In this document: positions 46,587 through 56,602 of the stretch, piece after piece | Position numbering within the stretch: position 1 is the first letter of the stretch | How the letters are laid out: each line of letters opens with the position of its first letter | From: Odontesthes bonariensis | Lineage: Eukaryota; Chordata; Actinopteri; Atheriniformes; Atherinopsidae | Direction of reading: 5' to 3' | NCBI RefSeq assembly: GCF_027942865.1 | Contig: NC_134524.1 | Location: 26,016,536 to 26,080,535, forward strand | DNA: 64,000 nt | Position numbers and translations under genes: made by a program | The notes under the pieces: generated by a model | Databases searched by the model: none | What the model was told of the DNA's origin: nothing | Seen by the model: only the letters and a program-made list of their open reading frames with translations

Positions 46587-47298
46587 TTCCCATAATTATT
46601 TCACAACATTATGTTGTGTACATGCTGAAAGGCCGATGTAAGTTTTAATTATTTTTTTTTAAATAATTTTAACTCAAAATGTTTAGCCATTCTTGCATGA
46701 AAAGACAAAGCCTTTAGCAGATACTCATTTTGGACCCAATCCTGACATCTGTCGATCTGCTTATTGTAGAATCTATTGTAGAAGTTGTTACACTCCATGA
46801 ACTGTTCTTTCTTTTTCCTCTTAGCTTTTTTGAGTGTTGCTGGCATCAGATTCTAGATTATTTTAGATTCCCTAAATACAGTGATTGCTTATCAATGAAG
46901 AGACACTAAAATAATTATTTCCAAGTATTTTTTTTAATTAAATAAAGGTCAAACAAACTGAAAATTATAGTTCTGTTGCATTGTGGAAAACTTCCCATGT
47001 TTTCTAGAAATAGGGTTTGACTGTATGAGTGTTTATGGGAAGGACCTTAAGAAATTCTCTCATCATTTTAAGGAACTGCATTTTAAGGAACGAAAACCAT
47101 CAGTTTATATTTCGTCTCAGTAAAGTTATCCGTCTCCACGGTTAGTTTCATCATCCCAAGTAGATGTAAATGTGTTAATCATCCATAGCAGAGTATGTAC
47201 TACTGAAGCTTCCCTCCAGTTCTTTCCTCCACTATCTTCATACTAAAATATTGATTTTATACTCAAGACATGACAACCATGCAAGTTAGACAAAACAT
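46587..47298. other. Intergenic, no feature seen
   Basis: A/T-rich spacer between the hAT element and the 3' end of the S100P-like gene. Confidence 0.4.
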
Positions 47299-47304
47299 TT
47301 TATT
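47299..47304 (-). terminator. Poly-A signal of the S100P-like gene
   Basis: AATAAA on the minus strand, followed by a T-rich and GT-containing stretch; placed about 85 nt after the stop codon. Confidence 0.6.
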
Positions 47305-47387
47305 CGGTCGTCACAAAATGAAATAACTACAGGGATTTCATGCTGTTGTTGGCAGCATTAGGTGCCGATTCGTTGCAGTGGCCATGT

Positions 47388-47528
47388 TCACTTCTTGCAG
47401 CAGCGGTCGTGGGCTGCACAGGTCAGAGCAGCTACCATCACCACAAACTCACTGAAGTCGACTTCAGAGTCTCCGTTAAAATCCAGACCTTTCAGCAGCT
47501 TGTCCACCTCGTCTTGGTTCTTTGCTGC
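47388..47528 (-). CDS. s100p: S100P-like exon 2
   Basis: 141 nt, acceptor CTGCACAG at 47529 and stop TGA at 47390-47388. Encodes [20 protein letters not shown] and the rest of the canonical EF-hand. An AATAAA on the minus strand at 47299-47304, about 85 nt beyond the stop, is the likely poly-A signal. Confidence 0.88.
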   Translation of the reverse strand, partial: AAKNQDEVDKLLKGLDFNGDSEVDFSEFVVMVAALTCAAHDRCCKK

Positions 47529-48043
47529 CTGTGCAGACGTGTAAAAACCCAGTCAGTATTAGAGCTCACTGATTTGCTGAAAAATGTGCCTTCATCAAGA
47601 TATTTACATGCTTAAGATATTTCTTTGTCAGAAGTGGCATTACATTGAGACTCATTGTTGATGATCTTTATCAAAAACCCACCGTAGACACAGAATCATA
47701 GAAGAGCATCCAAAAATGCACACTTTCAAGTTTCAATGTTCTAGTTCTTATTCATATGGCCTCAAGTGATCACAAAAAACAAGATTATGATCCATAACAT
47801 GCCTTGAAATTGGATAGTGGATAAATCACATGAGCCTGATAATTATTAACATGGAACCTAACTTCAGTGGCCAGCACACCTATCCCTCTCAGGGGTGTAC
47901 AGTACCTTGAGCAGTCCAGGCAACTCCTTCTCCAGCATAGTCTTCATCTCCGCTTTGCTGAGCGTGTCCTTCCTCCCTTCGCTACCTGCATATGTATCAA
48001 AGGTCTTCATGAGGATGCCCATAGCTGTCTCTAGTTGAGTCAT
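47388..48043 (-). CDS. s100p: S100P-like EF-hand calcium-binding protein
   Basis: Two coding exons on the minus strand: 47906-48043 (46 codons from ATG at 48043) and 47388-47528 (46 codons plus TGA), making 92 residues against 95 in human S100P. The start [20 protein letters not shown] resembles human MTELETAMG. The first, S100-specific EF-hand is [20 protein letters not shown], then the hinge ELPGLLK. The second, canonical EF-hand is [14 protein letters not shown], with the D-N-D-E-D-E ligand set intact. It ends CCKK. The protein should be a small dimeric calcium sensor in the cytosol. Split after LLK as in mammals. S100 paralogues are similar to each other, so the P assignment also leans on neighbouring KIAA0232 and TBC1D14. 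Confidence 0.88.
47906..48043 (-). CDS. s100p: S100P-like exon 1 coding part
   Basis: 138 nt, donor CTCAAG|GTACTG at 47906. Contains the N-terminal helix, the pseudo EF-hand and helix II up to PGLLK. Confidence 0.88.
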
Positions 48044-48143
48044 GGCTGTGCTTGACAGGTGGTCGATTCAGTATCAAGGAAAAATCCACACGAGTCGGCA
48101 GAGCTGTGGATGTGCAGGGAGTGAACGAAAAGAGAGGAGGCTC

Positions 48144-48151
48144 TTTTTATA
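48144..48151 (-). promoter_or_regulatory. TATA box of the S100P-like gene
   Basis: TATAAAAA on the minus strand, about 100 nt upstream of the ATG. This spacing allows an unspliced leader of about 70-75 nt, in keeping with the two-exon layout of mammalian S100P rather than the three-exon layout of most S100 genes. Confidence 0.65.
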
Positions 48152-48159
48152 CCCTATGA

Positions 48160-50715
48160 AAAATGGGATTGGGACCAGTGACAAGGCTTTATTTCAAAGG
48201 TTAGGCTATTCTGTGTGTTTACAATAGGTGTTGGCTCCAACTGTCCCAACAAAACCTCAGTCCGACAACGCCCAATGTACACACTCTCCAAAAGGCGGTT
48301 TTAGTTTTTTACCTGTTGATTTAAAGGGAGGCCTATTCAGTAAATAAAAAGCAAAGGGAATTGACAAATTTTTTTATAAAACTAGAGGTAAACATACACA
48401 ATCGCTTATTTAATTGTGCAAAGTGTCATTTTCACATAGATATGATAGTGAAAATTTAAACCCACTATCACAACTTCATTGTGGTTGGTGGTTGTCTATA
48501 CTTCTCCATAGGGGTGGACATGAATCACTTTCAAGTACACATCGTGTTTAGACTTTCCTTTTCTCTTTTGCACCTGCTTTCCTGTAAACAGTTCTACAAT
48601 ACGTTTGGAAAAAAAAAAAAAAAGCATTCTATGCTCACATGACCTACAAGTCAGGCACAGCAATTCTCTGGTTAGATAAGGTAATCATAAAGAGGAATGA
48701 ACATCACAATCAACCTCAAACAACCTTTGTATTGACCTTACAGTATAGAGTATTACTGCAGGATGCATTTACCGTGTTATATTTTATGATATAATAGGTG
48801 CATGGTTTTACAGTATCCCTCATATGTGGTGAATGTGTTTGCACGGGGGCATATGCTTGCGAGCACAGAAGTTCAAGCCACGGAGTAGGAAAGTCCTGCA
48901 AAGCGGTTAACACATATTGCAAGACAGTGAGTATACAGCCAACATGCTAGTAGTTTACTGTCAGTTTTATTTGCCTCCATGACTGTCTCTTTGTAGCCAT
49001 TCACCTCTTACTCAACCTGAAACAGGTTGACTCATTGGGTCAAGAGTCTCTGTGATAACAAACGTCTTGATAAATAGGCAATGCATCTATTTTTGCGCTT
49101 AATTTAGGAGTCAACAATTTAATTTTATGACAGCAATTAGTTGTTAGTCATGCCCCTAGAGAAACAGTGTTAGCATGCTCAGAATTTAGCATGCTATATA
49201 CACACATGTATGATAACTGTAAGCGAAACAGTTAGGAAGAAAGCTAAAGTTTTTAACTTCATTTTAATCCGAGAGACAAACAAACATTCACGCTCCATTT
49301 CTGTGCCCCAAGTCAATTTCTGACGAAGGGTCTGAACACCTGAGGGCATTTTTCACTGTCTTGTCAACTAGCTAAAATGCAGCTACAACATCAGGGTGCC
49401 CCTAAACACCAATTAGCTTTATCATTTAGAAAAGAGAGACAATGGTGTCATTGTCTTCACCAGTGCTCCACCGTGTAATTCCATCTTGCTCTGTCTCTCC
49501 CTTTTAATCTGTATTTGTGATTTGTGTCCCTGTGGGTGAGGCCACTCCTGAGTTTTTGCAGCTGGCTCACCTGCACTTTATCACCTCATTAGCTACAGCT
49601 CAACAGCCACAGCCCTCCTCCCAGACTCTTTCCTTCAAGTCATGCTAATGAATGTTATTTGTAGTGCTTTAAGGACAACTTAGTTTCTGTTTGGTCCTAA
49701 CCTTTTTTCTTTTCTGTTGTACTTCACATTAATCCATACCTGCCAGCTGCCGTGCTCTACTCAAGTGCCACCTACTCACACCCATTGCTACTTTCTTCAG
49801 TTCAGCCTAACTGATCACAATGGACCCGGTTTTAATTTTTTTAATGGACTCCAACAACCAAGAGGGCAATCTGGGCTTATTTAGTCAATATCTTCACATT
49901 AAATAGTAGAATGCTCATTGGGATGATTTGGTCCTGTAAACCATATACTGTATCTACTCTTATTTATTGCTTTTCTGGAGGAAGTTTACCCAAAAATGTT
50001 CAACATCCCCAACAAGTCTCCTTTCAGATGTAACCAAGTACACAAAAACACATCCAAGCACTTCAAATGATGGATTTAAACTCTCTCCTCTCAAGCAAAT
50101 CTTTTGACTGTAATGTTCTACTTACCACGTTGAACAGTTGTAGTTGTTCGCTAGCTTGGAGCAGCTTCATGTAGCAGCATATAAGCTTTTAAATTCTGAT
50201 GACGACCTTAAGTGAACACCTGTGGTAGCCATTTAATGCAGGTGGGACTGTCTATAAATGGGCCAGTTCGCCTTCCACATCTCTCTCTTTGCGCTCCTTG
50301 CTAACACGTTGCTTCCAGTTGGAAGACGTTAAAGGGGAAGTTAATTTTTTTTAAACCTGGACCTTATTTCTAGCATAAAATACGTTCATCTACTCACTGA
50401 TAACAGTTTGGTGAACCTGGGTGACGGGTTCCCCTTTTTTCTCCTGTGTACAGTGTTCCCTTGGAACCTGGGTATTTACGGTGTGTATGTGCCTGTCACA
50501 TACCTGGGTGGCTTGTGTTATTTAGTTTAGACACCCTCTCCCCTCACTAGCATCATCCCACCAACACGCCTCAGCCCAGCATAAGTTTCCCCTTTACTTT
50601 TATACTTGATTCTTTTTAAGAAAATTATTTAATAAACGTGCACAACTTTTTAAACTGTGAACCACGTCTCATGCCTCCTGAGTAGGACTTACTTGCGTGA
50701 TTCTAAACTGATTCT
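48160..50715. other. Intergenic between S100P-like gene and receptor gene A
   Basis: 2.6 kb with no gene recognised. A 14-base A run lies near 48610. Confidence 0.4.
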
Positions 50716-51085
50716 TTGGGTAAAAGTCCCAAGGTGGTACCTAGCACACAGAACCGGTTCCAGGCTATGCTCTCCGTTGTTGGTGAGGAGGCTGTGCAGC
50801 GGGAGCTCGATGGCGCTGTGCGAAACGAAAAAGTTTTCCAGCTGATTGCCGCAAAAATGGCAGAGAGTGGTTTCAACCGGACCATGAGCCAGTGTCGTAT
50901 TAAGCTGAAGAAGCTTGGAGGTGGTTCCAAATTATGGATGTTATTTTTTATTTGCAGTTATTTGCTATTTACGCTTCGGCACGCACTCCGCCCACCCCTG
51001 AGGGTCCCCCTTGTACAGTGGGAACGCAAGCTGACCCCAAAGCTATCCGACCCGTACCGTACCGGACTGCATAGTGGAAACGAGG
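50716..51085 (+). pseudogene. Myb/SANT-like domain fragment of a Harbinger-type transposon
   Basis: The open frame reads RFQAMLSVVGEEAVQRELDG, AVRNEKVFQLIAAKMAESGF and NRTMSQCRIKLKKLG. This is the second half of a Myb/SANT-like domain of the kind encoded next to PIF/Harbinger transposases in fish. It breaks off after LKKLG. The following sequence to about 51085 (ACCGTACCGGACTGCATAGT, GGAAACGAGG) resembles a fish DNA-transposon end. No start codon, no full domain and no transposase are present, so it is a dead piece. Confidence 0.55.
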
Positions 51086-51813
51086 CTTTACTCTTTTCTC
51101 CACAACATTAACACTGTGTACACAGACGATATTATATATTGTTTGTGTGGTTCCTCCACTCGCTCACCCCCCCCCCCTGCCACATTCATGATTTCGGGCT
51201 CTTGCATGAGAGTTTAACCTACAGTTAGCTAACATGCTAACAGAACAGTCTATTCACATGAATCTTTACTAATAGGCCTACTGCTGTTTTTCAGAGAAAC
51301 AACATACTGTGCAGCAGTTCTGCTACAGCACTTGACACGTGTACCAAAGCATGTGAGCATTTTCTAAGCCTGTTGGTATATAAAAAAAAAAAACTCCCTA
51401 CTAACTTTAAATGCAATTCTGCTTTCAGTAATGCTAGCAATGTTTTACTATGAGGGTCTGTGGAAATTCCAGAAAGTGAAGACGCAACTTGAAATTCAGA
51501 TCACATGTACTCGTACATGGTCTGACTACATGCACACAGCAACTTTGTCCGTCACAAGCGTTCTTTCCACTTCCTGCCATTGACCTATTATACAGCAGCA
51601 GTAACACCACACTTTCCACTTGGGGTCCTGATTGTGATCTTTCATTGTGAAAACTGTGACTGTAGAATTGGTATCTCACACCGGTGTAGTGTTGGCAACA
51701 CAGAACAGAACAAAATTACATATCTCAATTTTAGGCCTATCCAAGCGCCTTGAATACACATTCACCTTTACACAACAAGGATAAACTTAGACCACAAAGA
51801 TGTAAAATATATA

Positions 51814-51819
51814 TTTATT
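51814..51819 (-). terminator. Poly-A signal of receptor gene A
   Basis: AATAAA on the minus strand, 114 nt beyond the gene A stop codon. Confidence 0.5.
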
Positions 51820-51932
51820 TTAATAAAAAAAAAGAAAATATTTACACATTTAAAATCATTGATATATTTCGGATAAATGAATACAGATTATATACATGAT
51901 GAACAGAAGGGAAATGATTCTGGAGCAGATCC

Positions 51933-51998
51933 TCAGTCACTTCCTTTGGTCACCACTTGCTCAAAGTAGTCAAAGGATTCATACACGGGTACCTGGCA
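51933..51998 (-). CDS. Receptor A exon 5 (C-terminus)
   Basis: 66 nt, acceptor GTTCTTTTAG at 51999. Encodes CQVPVYESFDYFEQVVTKGS and D, then TGA at 51935-51933. Two tyrosines spaced five residues apart. Confidence 0.8.
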   Translation of the reverse strand, partial: CQVPVYESFDYFEQVVTKGSD

Positions 51999-54900
51999 CT
52001 AAAAGAACCAGAGAGGTACGAGCTGTTATTACAAGCATACTTTCATAGGTGCATCACAGTTTGTGTTGCTCAACAGGCAATTTTTTCTTATCTTAGACAC
52101 AATTAGGCATAAACAGGATGTCAGTGAGAGTTTTCAGTGACGTTTCAACGCGGGAAGTCCCACAAAATAAATTGAAATGGACAAACAATGTCGCCCATAA
52201 GCTGCAGCACTCTGGAAGTGAATGTCCCCCACCGAAGGCTGCTCACACTCACCCACTGTGAAGAGCCTCTGGAGGAACTGGTGCTGTGTTTGTCCATCTC
52301 TGCCACCTCAGAGTCGGTGTGGGGAACCTCATAGATCACCCTGGCCTCTTGTGCTGAGTCACACACATAACAGACGCAAGGATTTGCGTTCAGATCAAAA
52401 TATCATCCAGAACGCTGCTGCTATGTTTTAACCCGGACTAAGAGATCTGAACGCATCACACCAGTTTTAAAATCTTTACACTGGCTTCCAGTCAGTCACA
52501 GAATAGATTTCAAAAGCCTGCTGATGATTTACAAATCCCAGAACGGTTTAGGCCCAAAATACATCTGTGATCTGTTCAGAGAATATAAACCCAGCAGAGC
52601 TCTTAGATCCAAGGACTCAGGTCAGCTGGTCCAGTCCAGAGTCCAGACTAAACATGGAGAAGCAGCATTTAGCTGTTATGCTGCAAACAAGTGGAACAAA
52701 CTGCCAGTGGAGATTAAACTTTCACCAAATGGAGACATTTTTAAATCCAGGTTAAAAACATTTCTTTTCTCATGTGTCTATGCATGAAATCTGCACGATA
52801 TCTTTGAACTTATCTGGACTGTTGCTTGTTTTTAATTAATTTTAATTATTTTATTTGTTTCTCTTTATATTCTTTTATGTATTTGTAATGCTTCTTACAT
52901 TTCCTGCTGCAATGCTTTTATTTCATGTAAAGCACTTTGAATTGTTTTGTACATGAAATGTGCAATACAAATACATTTGACTTTGACTTTATATCACTGT
53001 TTACTTCTTTCTCAAATTTTACCACAACAACAAAGCTATTGTTAATACCGCTTTGTTAATGGCACTTTTTCTCGCATTCCCTCTTTGGCCACAGCTGCAG
53101 GAGGTCTGGAGCATCAGCGTCAGAGGGGCATCACGGTTGACTTCCAGTATTTCTACTGTAAAACTGCTGTGACTAAACCCCTTTGACTAATCTGTTCTCA
53201 TTACTGTCAGCAATTTGCTCACGATGTACCACAAGGTCAAGTTTTTTTGTCCCACACGTTTCCCGCTAAAACGATACCCTGTCGTGACCAGCGATACAAC
53301 GCCATCTTTGTAGCGATGACCTGAAATTGACTTGAAACTGGAAAAGTCCAAATGCTCTTTTTTGGCTGCCATATGTACAGATAACTAAATGATAACAGGC
53401 TGCTATGAATAATCAGAATTTAAATCATACCTTAAAAAAAAACTACCATGACATTCATTACCAAAACCAGAATACATCAGCGCGACCCAAATTATGATAT
53501 CATGTCCTTGTCTAGAAGTAATTATCCCTATTATGGTTTGATGCCTTTTGTCTCGTGCAGAGCTAAACACTGGGCTCCAGACTGGAAGGAATTCCCTGAA
53601 AACTCTTTCTCCACATATTTAGCTCCAATACGTTAAGTTTAAAGCTGCTCGGGTTCGATATTGAATTTGAACAAAGTGTCGACGGAGAGTTGGAATCCTG
53701 TCGCAGCCCCCTCAGCTCTCCGGAGCCTTTAAGCGTTTAGAAATTAAATGAAAAAATACTTTATTTATCCGAAGAGGAAATTAGATTTTATACCAAAAGG
53801 AAATTGTATAAATACAAAGATTTCCCAACCCACGACTTTTACTGTTCAGTGTAAATTACTTTACTGTTTATCTATCATATGTGTGCCACACCATAGATTT
53901 TTCCAAACACAAATAATATGAATATCATCAAAATAATAAACAGTAATAATGAACAGCAGGGCGGAACATTTATCAGCTTCTGATAGGTTCAGTCTAATTC
54001 TGCCTGCTCACCAGTGAAAACTTATTACCTTCGTTTAAAGAAAAATGTGTTGTCTGTGGTGTATCGCACGCATGTGATACTTGTTCAGTCAGAGGGGCAT
54101 TTTAACTCTGTATTCTACAGCTAACAGTCTACAGGGATACTGTGAAAGCTGCAGTCATGTGTTACTGATAAATATGTTTTGAGTTTAAATCATCTGGCTA
54201 GCAGAGTGTCATTGAAAATGCATTGAATAAACATTTAAATTAGGGCTGGGCGCTTTAACTCGTTATTATCACGTTAACTCGTTAATTATTTAACGCCGAT
54301 TGGAAAAAAAATGTATCACGCATTAACGCAGGTTTTATTTTAAAAAAATGTATTTAAAAATAATGCTTTTAACGGATAGGAAAGTTCAGAAAGACAGGAA
54401 GGAGGGGGCAGAGAGAGGGGGAACAACACGCAGCACAGGGTTGTCTGATACGGGACTTGAACCGGGGCCAGCTGCAGTGAGGACTAATAGCTGCTTGACC
54501 ATGGGGCGCCTGCTCAACCCACTACGCCACGGACCACCCCTGTTTTGTGTTTTGATAATAATTTATTATTATTGTAAAAGTCTCTTGCTGTCTGCTGCGG
54601 AACCGGAAAAGAAAGTAATCGGCGGATCCACCAAACATGGAGAAGGATACGGAACTTTTAATCGACCATTTTCATTTTAAAGTTCTTCCAGACGGCGGAG
54701 TCGACAGAACCAAAGTCATCTGTAAACACTGCCAAGTTGAATTGTCTTCTCAGCGTAGTAGTTCCAGTCTAAAAAAATCACTTAAAGGCAAAACACACAA
54801 CTGATAGCAACAAGTCATTCAAGGAAACAGACAGTGGAGCGAGGCTTCTACATAAAAACTACAGAAAGATGCTGATGTTAAAAGTGTGTTTGCACAACAA

Positions 54901-56602
54901 ATGTTATGGCACTTTCATTCATATGGCAGCACATTTAAAATAAAACTAAATGCTAAAAGCTATACACTACTTTTGAATTCATTTTTGGATTTTGCGTACA
55001 AGTGCAATTAATCGTGATTAATCAGGGAAATCATGTGATTGATTAGATTAAGAATTTTAATCGTTGCCCAGCCCTAATTTAAATGCATTCAGTAGTAATG
55101 TCTCTTTTAATGGCCCAGTGAGTCTCACTGTGAAGGGACAGCTTTCTGCCAAAGAAAACCTCCCGTGAAGCTTTTTACAGCATCTTTTAACAGACATAAA
55201 CATTATTTTAAAACACCCTGAATCCCGCTCAATTTGGTCTGAGGCTAAATGGTGCAATTTTTTTGCCAAAAACTGGCAAAACAAGAGAAAGGGTAAGTGA
55301 GAAAATATGGGTTTTGTGAGGGTTTATCTGAGGGAATAAGTCTACTGAGTTTCCGATGCATTATATGTTAGAATATTTCTTTTTTTTACCTTGGTTCCTT
55401 CGCACAGCGCAGAAACAGATGAGAGCAATGAGGAACACTGGCACCACTACACCCAGGCCGATTATCACTGGGAATTGGAGACTGCTTCTCAGATCTTGAT
55501 CTGGATGTGAGAAAAACAATGAGCACAAATTCTCACTGACAACACATTTTTTGGTGCCAAAATAATGATTTGTGGGAAAGGAAAAAAACAAAACATGCCA
55601 CTTTTCAATGTTAAATTAACAGTAAAATTAATTCTATTCATGGTGATTCCAACACAGATCAAGTCCCGTACAAATGTCTATCCATAAATACAGCACGGTT
55701 GGCCTCTTAGTGTTCTGTCTCTTACCTCCTGTTGTGTTCTGATCTGGTCTGACTGTAACGGTGATGACTGTACCGCTACCTTCAACTGTAGTTAAACGTG
55801 GTATGTCTACAGTAACGCTGCAGATGTATCTCCCTGAAGCCTCAAGTTTGATTTTTGGTAAAGTCAGAGTTGAACAAGAATTTTGAGATTCTTGAGAGTT
55901 ATTCCTGAAGGTCATCTCCTTAATTTCTGTTTGATTTTTCATCCATTTCACTCTCCCGCTTATAAATTCCTTCGTCCAGCAGCAGTCAATGGTTGCTGTC
56001 TGCCCCTCTGTGACAGTGACATCGGGTTTCTGGCTCACAGCAAATGTGTCTGATGAAGCACCTGTAAAGAGACACAGTGGAAATGAATAAGGCAAGTCAC
56101 CAAAAGACACTAATGTTATCAGATTTCCGAGGCAAAACCATTAGCTTGAAATAGCAGGTTTCAGTCAAAAACGTTTAAACAACCCTAAAGGGCACGTTGT
56201 TTTAAACACATCTTAGTTATTGAACCATAAACCCAATAAAGTGGTGAATCTATGAAAACATTTTTTTTTAAATTAGCCATCACACTTGTGTCAGTTTGAT
56301 TTTACCTTTTCAATTTTATCGCTTGAAAAGATTTAAACTCCATATCTGAGATAGAAGAAGGAGCTCAAAACGTTACATTTCCTAAACACTGACTTCACCG
56401 TCTAGTCTCGGCACAAACATAACAGGGTGACCACACATTTATGCTTTACATGTCCATAAGTTTTTACCCCAGATCTGAACCTTGTTTTTGCCTCTACGGG
56501 ACAAATCGGACGTTAAATAATGAATATGTTGTGTTCCTACTTACTCCACGATGAGGGAGCACAGAGAGAGCCAAGAAGCAGAACGCTCAGTGAAAGCTTC
56601 AT
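51933..56602 (-). CDS. Ig-superfamily receptor A, tyrosine-tailed (TMIGD2/NCR3-like)
   Basis: Five coding exons on the minus strand: 56545-56602, 55726-56061, 55390-55500, 52253-52353 and 51933-51998. Phases join without error, giving 223 residues. Order: signal peptide (MKLSLSVLLLGSLCAPSSW), one V-type Ig domain (about 25-125, Cys in TIDC and YIC, Trp in VKWMK), a short stalk with an N-linked site NTT, a neutral membrane segment (about 141-163), a basic stop-transfer RRNQ, and a tail with tyrosines at about 176, 208 and 213 (VIYEVP, PVYESF, DYFEQV). None fits a canonical ITIM. The Ig features VKWxK and the VDIPxL...EGxxT run resemble TMIGD2 (CD28H) and, less closely, NCR3. Probable plasma-membrane immune receptor; the ligand is unknown. 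Confidence 0.82.
52253..52353 (-). CDS. Receptor A exon 4 (cytoplasmic)
   Basis: 101 nt, acceptor GTGACTCAG and donor CAGTGG|GTGAGT. Encodes AQEARVIYEVPHTDSEVAEM and DKHSTSSSRGSSQW. It lies 3 kb from exon 3; the intron between them has been enlarged by transposons. Confidence 0.8.
52385..52985 (+). mobile_element. L2/CR1-like LINE 3' end
   Basis: ORF2 tail: SLHWLPV-equivalent at about 52478, then MIYKSQNGLGPKYICDLFRE, SRALRSKDSGQLVQSR and NKWNKLPVEIKL, stop at 52785-52787. The 3'UTR ends in CAATACAAATACATTTGACT. Located in intron 4-3 of receptor A, antisense to it. Same subfamily as 13599-13830. Confidence 0.85.
54350..54538 (-). mobile_element. tRNA-derived SINE, third copy, nested in hAT
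   Basis: Same family as 36185-36393: GGAGGGGGCAGAGAGAGGGG, CGGGACTTGAACCGGGGCCA and GGGGCGCCTGCTCAACCCAC. It lies between the left hAT end and the transposase fragment, so it inserted after the hAT copy arrived or travelled within it. Confidence 0.75.
54637..54804 (+). pseudogene. BED zinc-finger fragment of hAT transposase
   Basis: The ATG at 54637 opens MEKDTELLIDHFHFKVLPDG and continues with DRTKVICKHCQVELSSQRSS and SSLKKSLKGKTHN, then TGA. The CxxC pair and the following LKxHL-like stretch are the BED finger of hAT transposases. The second zinc-ligand His pair is partly lost, and the remaining several hundred residues, including the catalytic domain, are absent. Confidence 0.75.
55390..55500 (-). 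CDS. Receptor A exon 3 (membrane segment)
   Basis: 111 nt, acceptor CACATCCAG and donor CAAG|GTAAAA. Encodes DQDLRSSLQF, then the hydrophobic PVIIGLGVVVPVFLIALICF and CAVRRNQ. No charged residue in the membrane part. Confidence 0.85.
55726..56061 (-). CDS. Receptor A exon 2 (V-type Ig domain)
   Basis: 336 nt, acceptor CTCTTTACAG and donor GGAG|GTAAGA. Holds the whole Ig domain from SQKPDVTVTEGQTATIDCCW to GRYICSVTVDIPRLTT and the G strand VITVTV. It has extra cysteines next to the B-strand Cys (CC) and in NSCSTLTL. Four N-linked sequons are possible (NQT, NNS, and others). Confidence 0.88.
56545..56602 (-). CDS. Receptor A exon 1 (signal peptide)
   Basis: The ATG at 56602-56600 opens MKLSLSVLLLGSLCAPSSW plus one base, donor GTGGA|GTAAGT. 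A hydrophobic core follows a single Lys, typical for secretion. The spare base joins the Ig exon to give WSASSD, where cleavage is likely nearby. Confidence 0.85.

Larger units (their letters stand above)
54241..55076 (+). mobile_element. hAT-type element with perfect 8-bp target duplication
   Basis: Termini TAGGGCTGGGCGCTTTAACT and, at the right, GTTGCCCAGCCCTA (last 12 bases inverted to the left end with one change). Flanks ATTTAAAT at 54233-54240 and 55077-55084 are identical. The interior holds a SINE copy (54350-54538) and a fragment of a BED-finger transposase gene (54637-54804). Located within receptor A intron 3. Confidence 0.9.

Noticed and set aside
52145-52366. 73-codon frame read as an independent short gene
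   Set aside because: Only 52253-52353 of it is real; that part is exon 4 of receptor A with matching phases on both sides.
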